Assembly (NCBI GenBank): GCA_003712165.1
Contig: RHLH01000001.1
Location: forward strand, 2,019,575 to 2,083,574
Origin: Phycisphaera sp.
Lineage (GTDB): Bacteria > Planctomycetota > Phycisphaerae > Phycisphaerales > UBA1924
DNA length: 64,000 nt
Direction of reading: 5' to 3'
Positions 36,475-46,593 of the stretch are shown piece by piece. Below the pieces are notes generated by a model that searched no databases, had not been told where the DNA came from, and saw nothing but the letters and a program-made list of their open reading frames with translations. The position numbers were made by a program, and so were the translations under genes. Numbering within the stretch: position 1 is the first letter of the stretch; every line of letters begins with the position of its first letter.

Positions 36475-37142
36475 GTACCGAAGTCACTCTCAAGGGATGG
36501 ACGCGCGAGGAGATGGCCAAGCGCCTCGCACAGGACATCCCAAACGGGTCGTACATCAACCTCGGGATCGGAATCCCGGAGCTCGTTGCAAAGTACGTAC
36601 CCGAGGGACGCGAACTCGTATACCACACAGAAAACGGGCTGCTCGGGATGGGCCCCTCCCCCGCCGACGGAGCGGGCGACCCCGAGCTCATCAACGCGGG
36701 CAAGCGACACGTCACAGCGAATCCGGGCGCATCGTTCTTCCACCACGCCGACAGCTTCGCGATGATCCGCGGAGGCCACATCGATCTCTGCGTGTTGGGT
36801 GCGCTCCAGGTCGCGTCGAACGGTGACCTGGCGAATTGGTCCACCGGTCAGCCCGACGCCATACCTGCTGTCGGCGGCGCAATGGACCTGGTCGCTGGCG
36901 TGAAATCGATCTACGTCATCACTCAGCACTGCACGAAGACCGGCACACCGAAGCTGGTCGAGAACTGCACCTACCCGCTCACGGGTCTTGGTGTGGTGAC
37001 CCGCGTCTATACCGATCTCGCGGTCATCGAGGTCACACCCGACGGGTTCAGAGTCATAGAGCTCTGCCCCGGCGTGGAATTCGAAGCGGTCAGGGAACGC
37101 ACGGGAGCGAACCTGCTCCCCGCAGCGCACGGAGTTGATTGA
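36471..37142 (+). CDS. 3-oxoacid CoA-transferase subunit B (PcaJ-like)
   Basis: 223 residues. NLGIGIPELVAKYV, the catalytic glutamate in HTENGLLGMGPSP, FFHHADSFAMIRGGHIDL, LGALQVASNGDLANW and CTYPLTGLGVVTRVYTDLAV are all PcaJ/ScoB hallmarks. The Glu forms the covalent CoA thioester intermediate. Coupled to subunit A (ATGA) and directly followed by the aminotransferase. Confidence 0.92.
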   Translation: MSTEVTLKGWTREEMAKRLAQDIPNGSYINLGIGIPELVAKYVPEGRELVYHTENGLLGMGPSPADGAGDPELINAGKRHVTANPGASFFHHADSFAMIRGGHIDLCVLGALQVASNGDLANWSTGQPDAIPAVGGAMDLVAGVKSIYVITQHCTKTGTPKLVENCTYPLTGLGVVTRVYTDLAVIEVTPDGFRVIELCPGVEFEAVRERTGANLLPAAHGVD

Positions 37143-37144
37143 GG

Positions 37145-38470
37145 ATGAGTTTGCCAGCTTCGACAAGCCGCAGCGCCGAGTTGTTCGAAAGAGCCCGGAA
37201 GTGCATGCCCGGTGGTGTGAGCAGAAACACCGTGCTCCGATCACCCCACCCGCTGTACGCAGATCACGGCGAAGGCTGCAGGCTGATCGACATCGAGGGC
37301 GTCTCGCGGATCGACTTCTCAAACAACATGGCCTCGCTCATCCACGGGCACGTATGCCCCGAGATCGTTGAAGCCGTGACAGCGCAACTCGCCCGCGGCT
37401 CCGCGTTCATGATGGCGACCGAGATCGAGATCCGGTACGCGGAGCACCTGATCTCCCGCAACCCTGGCTTCGAGAAGCTCCGGTTCGTCAACTCGGGCAC
37501 CGAAGCTCTCATGAGCACCATCAAGGCCTCCCGCGCGTTTACAGGGAAAGCAAAGGTCGCAAAGGTCGAGGGCGCGTACCACGGCCAGTACGATTATGCC
37601 GAGATCAGTCAAGCCCCGAGCCCGGAGAACTGGGGAGACGCACATAAACCCGAGAGCGTCGCGCACGCGCACGGCACGCCCGCTTCGGCGCTCGCCGATG
37701 TCGTCGTCATCCCGTTTAACAACCCGGAGAAGGCCCTCGCGATCCTCGACGAGCACGCCTCCGATCTCGCGTGCGTGCTGCTTGATCTGATGCCCCACCG
37801 CGTCGGGCTCAAGCCGGCCAACCCCGAGTTTGTCCATGCCATCAGAGAATGGACCGAACGCAACGGCGCGCTGCTGGTTCTCGACGAGGTCATCACCTTC
37901 CGCTCGGGTTACGGGGGGCTCCAGGAGCACTACAACCTCACACCAGACCTGACGGCGCTCGGCAAAGTCATCGGAGGTGGATTCCCCGTTGGAGCGCTCG
38001 TCGGCAAAGCCGAGATCATGGATGTGATGGACCCGAAGCCAGGCGAGAAACCCCGCTTCCCCCACTCCGGTACATTCTCAGCGAACCCGATCACGATGAC
38101 CGCCGGCCTTGTGGCGATGGAGAAGTTCGATCGCGCTGCTGTCGATCGGCTCAACTCACTCAATGATCGGGCGATGCGTGGAATCGAACAGGCAATCGCA
38201 GAAACCGGCGCCCGCGCGTGCATCACAGGTGCCGGATCGATGTTCCGCGTTCACATGAAGCCAACACCCCCCATGAATTACCGCGAGGCCTACACAACAC
38301 CTGAAGAGAACAAGCGGCTCTCGGTGATGCTCGGCCACCTCTTCGACAACGGTTTCGTGATGATCAACACGTGTTCTGGCACGCTGTCAACACCGATGAC
38401 CGAATCAGAAATCGACGATCTCGTCGCCGCGTGCAAGTCGGGATTCGAGAAGATCGCTTCTATGCCCTAG
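37145..38470 (+). CDS. class III PLP aminotransferase (glutamate-1-semialdehyde aminomutase-like)
   Basis: 441 residues from the ATG at 37145 (TTG at 37139 is an alternative). [45 protein letters not shown] and the PLP lysine in [16 protein letters not shown] are family hallmarks. It resembles HemL in length and motifs, but the context argues against haem synthesis. Behind an aminomutase and a 3-oxoacid CoA transferase, removal of a beta-amino group to give a 3-oxo acid is the natural role. Bacillus YodT, next to KamA and CoA-transferase subunits, is a comparable case. Its stop shares CTAG with the convergent thiolase. Confidence 0.87.
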   Translation: MSLPASTSRSAELFERARKCMPGGVSRNTVLRSPHPLYADHGEGCRLIDIEGVSRIDFSNNMASLIHGHVCPEIVEAVTAQLARGSAFMMATEIEIRYAEHLISRNPGFEKLRFVNSGTEALMSTIKASRAFTGKAKVAKVEGAYHGQYDYAEISQAPSPENWGDAHKPESVAHAHGTPASALADVVVIPFNNPEKALAILDEHASDLACVLLDLMPHRVGLKPANPEFVHAIREWTERNGALLVLDEVITFRSGYGGLQEHYNLTPDLTALGKVIGGGFPVGALVGKAEIMDVMDPKPGEKPRFPHSGTFSANPITMTAGLVAMEKFDRAAVDRLNSLNDRAMRGIEQAIAETGARACITGAGSMFRVHMKPTPPMNYREAYTTPEENKRLSVMLGHLFDNGFVMINTCSGTLSTPMTESEIDDLVAACKSGFEKIASMP

Positions 38471-39672
38471 GCCCGCTCGAAGAGCGTTGCAAGGCCCTGG
38501 CCAACCCCGACACACAGCGACGCAACACCGAGGTCTGAGTTCGACCGCCTCATCTCGTGGATGAGAGTCGTCGCGATCCGAGCGCCGCTGCAACCAAGCG
38601 GGTGACCGATGGCGATTGCGCCGCCGTTGACGTTGAGTTTCTCGCTGTCGATGCCCAGTTCTCTTTGACACGCAACCGACTGGGCAGCAAACGCCTCGTT
38701 GATCTCGACACGACCGATCTGATCAAGATCAAGCCCAGCTCGACCAAGCATCTTCCTGATCGCGGGAACAGGACCGACGCCCATGTATGCCGGGTCCACG
38801 CCCGCAGCAGCGCTGGGCCCCACGTACGCGATCGGCTTGAGCCCAAGTGACGCCGCTCTCTCAGCTTCCACCAGTAGCAGCGCACTCGCCCCGTCATTCA
38901 CCCCCGATGAGTTCCCCGCTGTCACGGTCCCCTGATCGTCCTTGGCAAAGACGGGCCTGAGCTTTGCGAGCTTCTCGATCGTGGTGTCGGGTCTCGGGTG
39001 CTCATCGGTATCCACCGTGACCGGATCGCCCCTGCGCTGAGGGATCTCGACCGGGATGATCTCATCGCCGAACTTGCCCTTGCTCTCTGCGGCAGCCCAC
39101 CGCTGCTGACTCTGCAGCGCAAAGCTGTCCTGGTCCTCGCGAGATATCCCGTGCCTGCGTGCGACGTTCTCTGCCGTCTCCCCCATCGCGTACGGGTGAT
39201 ACATCTCAGCGAGTTTGGGGTTGATAAACCGCCAGCCGATGGACGTGTCGTAGATCTGCTGCGTGCGGTCGTACGCTGTCTCGGCCTTGCTCATCACGAG
39301 CGGGGCTCGGCTCATCGACTCGACACCGCCCGCGATGAACACGTCGCCGTGATCAGCCTCGATCATGCGGGCGGCGATGTTGATCGCCTCCAGCCCCGAA
39401 GCGCACAGCCGGTTCACGGTCGATCCGGGCACGCTCACGGGCAACCCAGCAAGGAGCGCCGACATCCGCGCCACGTTCCGGTTGTCTTCACCGGCCTGGT
39501 TGGCAGAGCCCAGATACACGTCCTCAATGAGTGACGAATCAAGCCCGGTCTGATCGACGACAGCTCTTATCACGAAAGCCGCAAGATCGTCCGGGCGGAC
39601 CCCAGAGAGTGCGCCGCCGTAGCGTCCAACGGGGGTCCGAACTGCCGCTATCACCGCTGCTCGTCTGCTCAT
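38467..39672 (-). CDS. thiolase, 3-oxoadipyl-CoA thiolase-like (PcaF)
   Basis: 401 residues. The acylated cysteine lies in [13 protein letters not shown] (about residue 90), the catalytic histidine in [14 protein letters not shown] and the second cysteine in [50 protein letters not shown]-like and [12 protein letters not shown] segments match PcaF more closely than generic acetoacetyl-CoA thiolases (from memory). It cleaves a 3-oxoacyl-CoA to acetyl-CoA plus a shorter acyl-CoA, the final step of the pathway proposed for the opposite-strand operon. The two are convergent and end in a shared CTAG. Confidence 0.92.
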   Translation of the reverse strand: MSRRAAVIAAVRTPVGRYGGALSGVRPDDLAAFVIRAVVDQTGLDSSLIEDVYLGSANQAGEDNRNVARMSALLAGLPVSVPGSTVNRLCASGLEAINIAARMIEADHGDVFIAGGVESMSRAPLVMSKAETAYDRTQQIYDTSIGWRFINPKLAEMYHPYAMGETAENVARRHGISREDQDSFALQSQQRWAAAESKGKFGDEIIPVEIPQRRGDPVTVDTDEHPRPDTTIEKLAKLRPVFAKDDQGTVTAGNSSGVNDGASALLLVEAERAASLGLKPIAYVGPSAAAGVDPAYMGVGPVPAIRKMLGRAGLDLDQIGRVEINEAFAAQSVACQRELGIDSEKLNVNGGAIAIGHPLGCSGARIATTLIHEMRRSNSDLGVASLCVGVGQGLATLFERA

Positions 39673-39689
39673 AGATGATAATAGATCGG

Positions 39690-41315
39690 TCAGGGCTTCT
39701 TGACCTTCGACAGCAGCAAGTAGTCGCTTGGCTGGAGTTCATCCTCGAACCCCCAGAGAGGCACACCAATCATCGAGTCGCCCTTCTGGTGATCTTTCCA
39801 GATGTTGATAGGCCTGTCGATCACAAGCTTAGGGTTCTCGTGGTCGGGAACAAAGAGCCTGACCTGGAGCTTGGAGCGGTCAGAGAAATACCACGTCCCG
39901 TTGCTGTAGGTCCACTTGGTTTCGCGCGCCCAGTGCTCCGCGGGAATGCGAACCGCGAGCACCTTGAACTCTTCCTGCTGAACCTTCCAAGCGCTGATCG
40001 CAGTCTTGATCGCCTCCTCACGATCCTCGCCCTGGAACTTGTCGTTGGGGAGCTTGTTCTCTCGGATGATCAGCTCACGGAGCGAATCGGCCTGCTGCTT
40101 GAGATCCTTTTTCGTCTGCTCAAGCTCGGCTTTCATCTGCGTGCCAGCTTCTTCATTGAGAACAAGCAAGAGCGTGGTTCTTTCCTCTGCGAAGCCCATG
40201 ACCTGCGGGATGCCGCCCGTGAACCAGAGCGGCTTCTGCTCGGCGACCGCATCGGAAGCGTATTGCTTTGCTTGATCTAGATCTGCTCGAATCTCTGCAG
40301 GCAGTGCCTCAGCAACCTCGCCCGCCTTTGCCAGAAACTCCGCATGACTCCTGAGGAACCCATTACCAACGCTCTCGAGTGCCACACCCTGATCGGTTCG
40401 CTGCTGTATGAGCCGGTTGTACTTCCTAGCAATTCGAATGCACTCTTCCTTCGCAGCATCTGCCTGTTGATACGTCTCCGCCGCTAGCGGTTTGTTCCAC
40501 TGGAAAGCATCTGAATTCCCAAACATGATCGAAAGTTCCCGCAGCCTTTTGCGATCGTCCTCGAAATCCGGATACTGCGCAGGATCGATGAGCTTTTTCA
40601 GTCTCTGGTTTAGAGGCCTGAGGTAATCAGCGGTGGTGACTATCTTCGCCTCTGCGTTCACAAGGCGCTGGCGGGTATCAGCAACACCCTTGCCATCGGA
40701 TGGGAGTTGGTCGAGCCCATCTTTGACAAACCCAGCTTTGCGTTTCGTGTTCCCCACGAGACCGAGCAAGCTATCGATTTCCCGATAGTGAATTGAGAGT
40801 TGGTCTTCAATATCGCGGAGCCGTTCTAGGTTCTCGACAAGCTTGTCAGCGTTGGCCTCAACCTCACGCAGAGTGAACTGCGCCCCCTTGAGCACCTCTT
40901 CTTGCCGATAGTCCAGCTTCACACCCGAGTCGTCCACAGCAGGTGCCGGGGCGTCAGTCCCAACCATGATGGCCCTAAGCCTGTTGTACTCCTCAGCCGC
41001 AGCTTGATAGCGAGCGACCGCATCATCCCGTCCCTCGGTCCCAGCGGGGATCTTCTCGAGCAACTCCTTCGCGGGATTGATGTCCCCCAATGCCTGCTCA
41101 AGGCGGCTGGCGAGCAGCTTGCCCGCCGAGCCTCTGGGAAGAGTCGTCCTGTTCCCGAGGCTCGCAGAGACCGATTGAAGATTCATCTCTGCCCGCCTCA
41201 GCAGGCTGTTTACCTTCTCAATGTCTGCGGATGCGGTAAGTGCAAACGCGAAGCAGAGACAGGCTGCGACACAGAATTTCAGAATCCTGCCCGATCGGAT
41301 CTCGTAGATGGTCAT
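39690..41315 (-). CDS. secreted coiled-coil protein of unknown function
   Basis: 541 residues. The signal peptide ends around residue 31 ([11 protein letters not shown]). The mature protein is mostly charged alpha-helix with heptad-like stretches (about 35-130, 150-250, 290-450). It ends in a compact domain (about 460-541: [49 protein letters not shown]). I do not recognise the family. It may be periplasmic or attached to the envelope. It lies between the thiolase and the polysaccharide operon, on the same strand as both; linkage to either is not shown. Confidence 0.7.
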   Translation of the reverse strand: MTIYEIRSGRILKFCVAACLCFAFALTASADIEKVNSLLRRAEMNLQSVSASLGNRTTLPRGSAGKLLASRLEQALGDINPAKELLEKIPAGTEGRDDAVARYQAAAEEYNRLRAIMVGTDAPAPAVDDSGVKLDYRQEEVLKGAQFTLREVEANADKLVENLERLRDIEDQLSIHYREIDSLLGLVGNTKRKAGFVKDGLDQLPSDGKGVADTRQRLVNAEAKIVTTADYLRPLNQRLKKLIDPAQYPDFEDDRKRLRELSIMFGNSDAFQWNKPLAAETYQQADAAKEECIRIARKYNRLIQQRTDQGVALESVGNGFLRSHAEFLAKAGEVAEALPAEIRADLDQAKQYASDAVAEQKPLWFTGGIPQVMGFAEERTTLLLVLNEEAGTQMKAELEQTKKDLKQQADSLRELIIRENKLPNDKFQGEDREEAIKTAISAWKVQQEEFKVLAVRIPAEHWARETKWTYSNGTWYFSDRSKLQVRLFVPDHENPKLVIDRPINIWKDHQKGDSMIGVPLWGFEDELQPSDYLLLSKVKKP

Positions 41316-41403
41316 TCTGGACTCCCCCGGTGTGGTGTGCCTGATGCAACACGCAGGAGTCTAATCCAATAGAGATTCACAGACAAATGAGAACACGGCA
41401 CTT

Positions 41404-42612
41404 CTAGCCGTCGGTTCGGGCCGCTTTCGCCTGAATCGTCAGCTCATATTGGGCAAGGATGTGTTCGTAGAACGCATCGAACGATAAATTCCGTTCCGCG
41501 TGCTCTCGCGCATTGCGGCCGAACATGACCGCACGGTCACGATCAGAGACGATTCGCACAATCGCGTCGGCCCACTGGTCAACATCTCCTGGTGAAACTG
41601 TGTAACCAGTCTTGTCCACGATGTTCTGCTCCGAGAGCCCGCCTGTGTTGGTCGTGATGACAGCGGTCGATCGCATCATGCCCTCGGCTGCGACCAAGCC
41701 AAACGGCTCCTCCCAGAGCGACGGCGCAGCCTGCACCCAGAGACGCTCAAACTCGCGGTCCATGTCTGCCTTGCTGAGATGCCCGAGGAACTTGACCGAG
41801 TCTTCGATGCCAAGCGTCTCAGCGAGTTCTTGAAGTTCTTGCCTGGATTCGCCCTCTCCCGCAATCAGAAGCGCGAGATCGGGAACCTGCTCCTGTGCGA
41901 TCGCTACGGCGCGAACCAGTGTATCCACGCCCTTCTTCGGAACGAGCCGGCCGGCGTACCCGATCGTTGGCGAACCGGGACACAGCTTTGTGCGCTCAGG
42001 CGTGATCGCAACCCCGTTCCACACCACATCATCGACCCGAACTCCCTCCGCCGAGAGCCTTCCCCTGACCCAGTAGCTGTTTGTGATGAGCCGATCGCGG
42101 GCTCGCTCAAAGTACCGTGAACGGATCGCTCCCTGCGCCAGGAATCGTGCGTAACCAGGAAGTCCAAGGCATCCCTCGCTCAAGCAGACCCGCCCGGCTT
42201 GCTGGGCGCAGGGCTGCCCGCTCGGAAGTGTCTTCGTGTTAACCGGGCATATCAGGTCGTAGTTGACAACATGAACCAGGCAGGGCCAGTTTCCGAGGCA
42301 ACGAAGCACGAGCGGCGAAAGCTGCCACTGAAACATGCGGAGGTGGACGACATCGGGCTGATAGCTCTCCAGCAGTTTCCCGAGCCCTCGCATCGCGGAC
42401 AGATTCACAACCGACAACACCGATTGGCTGCGACCCGAGGCACCCCTGCACATCACATCCGCGTCTACGGGTACATCAGCCACGGGCTGGAACGAACTCG
42501 AGAACAGCATCACCTCGTGACCGTCCGTACGGAGTCTCTCGCGCAGACTGAGCGAGACGCGTTCCGCCCCGCCCGTATCGGTGCCCAGGTCGTTGACGAT
42601 CAGGACCCTCAT
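41404..42612 (-). CDS. glycosyltransferase family 4
   Basis: 402 residues with the GT-B fold. The N-terminal loop DLGTDTGGAERVSLSLRERL binds acceptor. The C-terminal IGYAGRLVPKKGVDTLVRAV and the E-x7-E motif in LWEEPFGLVAAEGMM bind the nucleotide sugar. It is the last gene of the polysaccharide operon, overlapping the upstream GT2 gene by 4 bp. Donor sugar unknown. Confidence 0.9.
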   Translation of the reverse strand: MRVLIVNDLGTDTGGAERVSLSLRERLRTDGHEVMLFSSSFQPVADVPVDADVMCRGASGRSQSVLSVVNLSAMRGLGKLLESYQPDVVHLRMFQWQLSPLVLRCLGNWPCLVHVVNYDLICPVNTKTLPSGQPCAQQAGRVCLSEGCLGLPGYARFLAQGAIRSRYFERARDRLITNSYWVRGRLSAEGVRVDDVVWNGVAITPERTKLCPGSPTIGYAGRLVPKKGVDTLVRAVAIAQEQVPDLALLIAGEGESRQELQELAETLGIEDSVKFLGHLSKADMDREFERLWVQAAPSLWEEPFGLVAAEGMMRSTAVITTNTGGLSEQNIVDKTGYTVSPGDVDQWADAIVRIVSDRDRAVMFGRNAREHAERNLSFDAFYEHILAQYELTIQAKAARTDG

Positions 42613-43583
42613 GAGCCGACGCTCCCCGACCTACCGAGCCTCGAACGAGGCCGCCGGTTCTGCATGCGCGTGTACTTCACAACAAGCGCCAGCAGATCCC
42701 AGAATCCTGGTTCGCCGAGATCAAACATCTCGCGCAGAAGCACTTTGAACGCCCTTCTCCTCGACGATCTACCCGGCATACCCGAGGCGATATGCGCAGC
42801 AGGACCACTCAGAAAGCCTGCTACCGCGCGCGGCCCGAGTTCCCTCGCGTGCCTCCGAGCCCACACAAGCGAGTAACGCCAATCTCCCGAAGCGCTCACA
42901 CGATGAATCCCGCCAAGATTCCATCGGGCCAGGGGTCCCGCTTCCATCGGGATTACAAATCGCACACCCTCAACACCCTGAAGTCTCAGGAACCAATCCG
43001 GATCCGCGTGACGCCGCATGCCTCCTCGAAAAGACACATTTCTCGCTAGCGCCGTTGGCAGCATCACCATCGATGTCTGCAAGAGCGTGTGTCCCGACAG
43101 TACCGATCTCCATCCCCTACGAGCATAGAGATAGCTGCCGATCTCTTCACCGGGCCACGGGCCCCTCGAGGGCCATTGCATCTCTAATTGCTCGGTCACA
43201 GCAAGAACGACACACCCCACGACCGGATAGAGAGCACCATCGTCAACAAGCTGCCTGGCAATTTCGAGTTGCTTCGCCAGCTTTTCAGGCATCCATGAGT
43301 CGTCGTCATCAAGGAAAGCGCACCACTTACCTTGTGCCTCACGAATACCCACATTCCGAGACGTTGCGTGCCCGCGTCGGCAGGGAAGCGACACAATCCT
43401 GAGACGCTCGCTCTGGATCGCGCTCAATGCTTCAGTTGTCTCAGAGTCCGGACCGTCCTGAACAACGATGACCTCGACTGATTCACGATCAGGCAGCTGC
43501 TGATTCAAAACCGATTCAACGGCTTCACAGACCTGCTTCGGCCTGCCACGGGTCGGGATGATGACCGAGACCGTCGGTGTCAT
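42609..43583 (-). CDS. glycosyltransferase family 2
   Basis: 324 residues. N-terminal SVIIPTRGRPKQVCEAVESVL, nucleotide-binding VIVVQDGPDSETTE and a DDDD metal motif in CAFLDDDDSWMPEKL. Inverting GT-A enzyme of cell-surface glycan synthesis. Overlaps both neighbours by 4 bp. Confidence 0.9.
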   Translation of the reverse strand: MTPTVSVIIPTRGRPKQVCEAVESVLNQQLPDRESVEVIVVQDGPDSETTEALSAIQSERLRIVSLPCRRGHATSRNVGIREAQGKWCAFLDDDDSWMPEKLAKQLEIARQLVDDGALYPVVGCVVLAVTEQLEMQWPSRGPWPGEEIGSYLYARRGWRSVLSGHTLLQTSMVMLPTALARNVSFRGGMRRHADPDWFLRLQGVEGVRFVIPMEAGPLARWNLGGIHRVSASGDWRYSLVWARRHARELGPRAVAGFLSGPAAHIASGMPGRSSRRRAFKVLLREMFDLGEPGFWDLLALVVKYTRMQNRRPRSRLGRSGSVGS

Positions 43584-44479
43584 CGCTCATCTTCCGCATC
43601 TGAGAACTGCTCTGACAAAGCGCCGCAGGCGTTCACCACCTGTGACACCAAGAGCAGCACCATGAGCCTGTATTTGCCCGGAAACCCAGACCGTATCGGA
43701 GAGAGAACCAAACGCAGATAGAAACCCAGTGATTCGGGGACAGTCTGCTGATGCTCTCCATCACGCAGTGCCCGAAACCGTGCTGAGCCGACCCCATAGG
43801 CGAAATGCTGCTTTAGAAAGCCAATCAGTGATTGTGGGTGTGCGTGATCTACAACCGCCTTCGATTCAAAGCCCGTTTCGTAGCCGTGTAACGACCAGCG
43901 ATCGCAAAACTCCCTGTCCTCTCCCGTCGCGCCGAACGCTTCACAGAACCCGCCAGCTTCGAGGAACGTCTTCCTGTGGACAGCAAGGTTGTTCGGCGTG
44001 AAGAACTGAGGCTTGTCTGCGTTCTGAACGGACTTGAGATATTCCACCAGCAAATGGCTCGCGGTAGGGCAAAGCTCGTTCGGCAGAGCATGGCGGACAG
44101 TGCCCCCAACCATCGCCCGTTCCATCCCATTCGTCTTGAAGGCTGCCGCGAGCCTCATGAGCCAGTCGGACGCAGGCCTGCAATCGTCCGCTGTGAAGGC
44201 GAGATACTCCATCTCGGATACTTCCGCCGCGGTATTTCGTGCCACGCCGGGTCCTGAATTGTCTTGGCGTACGCACCTGACCCTGACAGGCAAACTGACG
44301 CCCTGAACCGCCAGAGCCAGCGGCTCCTGCGAGCCATCATCGACAACGATGACCTCCCAGCAGTCCACCGGGTACTCAATATCAGTTAATCCCGCAAGCA
44401 TTTTCGTGAGCCGCGCCGGCCGGTTGTAGCTGGGTACAACAACAGAGAAAGCAGGGAGTTGGCTCGGCTCCGGGTTCAT
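43580..44479 (-). CDS. glycosyltransferase family 2
   Basis: 299 residues. SVVVPSYNRPARLTKMLAG and VVDDGSQEP are GT2 hallmarks; the metal motif is TADDCRPASDW. The middle segment FLEAGGFCEAFGATGEDREFCDRW matches the acceptor-side ED motif. A C-terminal hydrophobic stretch (about 260-290) may tether it to the membrane. Coupled by 4-bp overlaps. Confidence 0.88.
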   Translation of the reverse strand: MNPEPSQLPAFSVVVPSYNRPARLTKMLAGLTDIEYPVDCWEVIVVDDGSQEPLALAVQGVSLPVRVRCVRQDNSGPGVARNTAAEVSEMEYLAFTADDCRPASDWLMRLAAAFKTNGMERAMVGGTVRHALPNELCPTASHLLVEYLKSVQNADKPQFFTPNNLAVHRKTFLEAGGFCEAFGATGEDREFCDRWSLHGYETGFESKAVVDHAHPQSLIGFLKQHFAYGVGSARFRALRDGEHQQTVPESLGFYLRLVLSPIRSGFPGKYRLMVLLLVSQVVNACGALSEQFSDAEDER

Positions 44480-46593
44480 GTGTTGTCCGGCGCCATCAAA
44501 TGGCGTTCCTTCCCGCGCAGGTGCCGTGCCCGAGATATCTCAAAGTGCGCAAGCTCTTCTCTAACCTTACCGGGCCCGATCGTGTGCCCAAGGAACTGAC
44601 CGATCCCATCCAGAACAACACCCACTGTGAGAGCGGGGTACGCCCTCCACCCAATCCGCTCGCGGCGTGTCTTGCTCGTGAGTAATTCCTCCCGCAACAG
44701 ACCGAACCGTATGAACGGGATCGCAAACCCAAGAACGATGTACATCGCGCGTTTCGGAGTTGACCAGCGTTCTTTCTTCATTCGACTCGATGCGAACAGT
44801 CTCCCCGAACCAACCCGAAGCTGCAATGTTGAACGCCACGTCGATGGGTTGAGATGCTCCACGCACGTTTCGTGCGTCTGGTAGAACCTTGCTCCACGTG
44901 CAAGCAGGTCGTCGAGCAGACCACCGTCACGTCCCATCATCGCAGTAAGCTCAGAACCGTACTCTCGTTCGAGTGTCGCACGTCTGAAGGTCGTGTTGTG
45001 CCTCGCAACATGGAGAGTCGTGCCCGGGTATTCCGCGGCGACCCACCTGCCGTAGCTCATCAGCATGTTCGCCCAAGAAAGCACTGTCCCCGGGTTGCCG
45101 TTCTCGATGCGAGTCCCGACCGCATCCCACGGGCCAGACTTTGCAGCAGCAACGATGCGTTCCGCCCACTCGGGCTCAGGAAACGCGTGATCCTCTAGGA
45201 ACGTCATGAAAGTGGCCTGCGCGTGCTCGAGCGCCACCGCTGCCGACCGGTCTACATCATCGATCTCGCCAACGCAGATCACCTTGTGGCTCGCAAACGC
45301 AGAGAACCGGGACTCCTCTTCGGGCTTGATCTCGCCTTCGTGCTGCGCCACCGCAATCACCTGCAGCCGGCTCGCGATCGTCTGCTTCCTGAGAAAGCTC
45401 AACACCCTGCCGATGCCACGCATCCCTGTCACGGTCACGAGTACAACTGTGAGCGCGGGGCTCTCCTCTTTACCTGACAAACCCACGTTGCTCTCAGCAG
45501 ATGCGACTTCTGACGAAGAATCCTCACCGGCAGATGTTGCGTTCTCCGGGATCCGGTTGACCAGGACACTCTGCGAATCCTTTGAAGCGGACTCGACCGC
45601 GCCAAGCACAACCGCGAGGCTGCGCCAGCCATCGTCGAGATCAGGCCGCTCTGGCTTACCGCTGCGCACGGATTCAACGAATGTGCGCAGAGCGGGTTCG
45701 AACGACGGATCAAGCCTAGTTCGGAATGCTCTGAGTTGCCCCATCGCAAGCGCGCACGAGCGTGCCGCCATCTCGGGCATCGTCGCGCTCTGGGAACGCG
45801 GAATCCTCGAAACAGTCCCTCGGAATCGATCGGCCAGTATGACTCCGTCCTCCCCGACGATCTCGAACCGATCGGACTCAGCTCCAGTCATAGAAACCGT
45901 CGAGTGCACAAGCACGCCGCTCTCAAGCGTATACGTGACCTGCGCATTATCATCTTCGCTATATACACTCCGCCTAGTTGCGCTTACAGATGACACGCGC
46001 TCGCCCGTGTGGTGCATGACCAGATCTGCATGATGCGAGAGCAAGTCAAGCAGGGCTCCCCCGCCGCTTGTTCGGTTTCGTTTCCATTCGGGCAAAGCTC
46101 GAGGCGGTGTCGAGAAAAGCGTGCGGATGGCCGTGACCCGGCCCACGGCGCCCTCGCGGAGCAGCTCATGCACCTTCCTGTGCACCGGATGGAACCGGTA
46201 ATTAAACCCAACCATCGCCGGTACCCGCTTCTCACCCCAGGCCTCGAGAATCAACGAAGTCTCGGCCCCGTTCGTCGCGATGGGTTTCTCCAGGTAAATC
46301 GGGATACCTTCTTCGAGCAAGCGTACTGCGTACTTCGCGTGCAGATGAGTAGGCAGGCAGATACAGGCCGCGTCGAATCCGCTGGCATCAATGAGAGCCT
46401 CAACCGAGTCGAAGAGCCGCACATCGGGGTTCAGCCTCGAAGCGATCGTCTTCGCGTCCGCGCTCGGATCGGCAACAGCTGCCAGTGATGCGCCCGGAAT
46501 CCTCGCGATCAGCGGCGCGTGCACTCTCTGCGCAACCCGGCCGCAACCGAGCAGTGCTACACGAACATGAGAGTTACGAATCTCTTGACTCAT
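44476..46593 (-). CDS. fusion of Gfo/Idh/MocA oxidoreductase and a GT2-like glycosyltransferase
   Basis: 705 residues from the ATG at 46593, which overlaps the flippase stop (ATGA); an extension to 46674 lies within the flippase gene. The N-terminal ~360 residues are a nucleotide-sugar-type dehydrogenase: Rossmann VALLGCGRVAQRVHAPLI, VADPSAD, catalytic-region PIYLEKPIATN and VGFNYRFHPVHR. After a Ser/Glu-rich linker (about 360-385) comes a GT2-like domain (about 390-640: ALTVVLVTVTGMRGIGRVLSFL, FLEDHAFPEPEWAERIV) and a C-terminal membrane helix region. The fusion suggests that a sugar is modified and then transferred by one polypeptide. The GT metal motif EDH differs from the usual DxD. Confidence 0.85.
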   Translation of the reverse strand: MSQEIRNSHVRVALLGCGRVAQRVHAPLIARIPGASLAAVADPSADAKTIASRLNPDVRLFDSVEALIDASGFDAACICLPTHLHAKYAVRLLEEGIPIYLEKPIATNGAETSLILEAWGEKRVPAMVGFNYRFHPVHRKVHELLREGAVGRVTAIRTLFSTPPRALPEWKRNRTSGGGALLDLLSHHADLVMHHTGERVSSVSATRRSVYSEDDNAQVTYTLESGVLVHSTVSMTGAESDRFEIVGEDGVILADRFRGTVSRIPRSQSATMPEMAARSCALAMGQLRAFRTRLDPSFEPALRTFVESVRSGKPERPDLDDGWRSLAVVLGAVESASKDSQSVLVNRIPENATSAGEDSSSEVASAESNVGLSGKEESPALTVVLVTVTGMRGIGRVLSFLRKQTIASRLQVIAVAQHEGEIKPEEESRFSAFASHKVICVGEIDDVDRSAAVALEHAQATFMTFLEDHAFPEPEWAERIVAAAKSGPWDAVGTRIENGNPGTVLSWANMLMSYGRWVAAEYPGTTLHVARHNTTFRRATLEREYGSELTAMMGRDGGLLDDLLARGARFYQTHETCVEHLNPSTWRSTLQLRVGSGRLFASSRMKKERWSTPKRAMYIVLGFAIPFIRFGLLREELLTSKTRRERIGWRAYPALTVGVVLDGIGQFLGHTIGPGKVREELAHFEISRARHLRGKERHLMAPDNT

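Noticed and set aside
36270..37322. 350-residue minus-strand open frame
   Set aside because: Antisense to the well-supported PcaI/PcaJ/aminotransferase genes; Arg/Cys/Ser-rich composition.
37319..38065. 248-residue minus-strand open frame
   Set aside because: Antisense to the aminotransferase with all its motifs.
37145..38470. Aminotransferase as HemL (haem synthesis)
   Set aside because: Motifs allow it, but coupling to CoA-transferase and aminomutase genes makes a catabolic role more likely.
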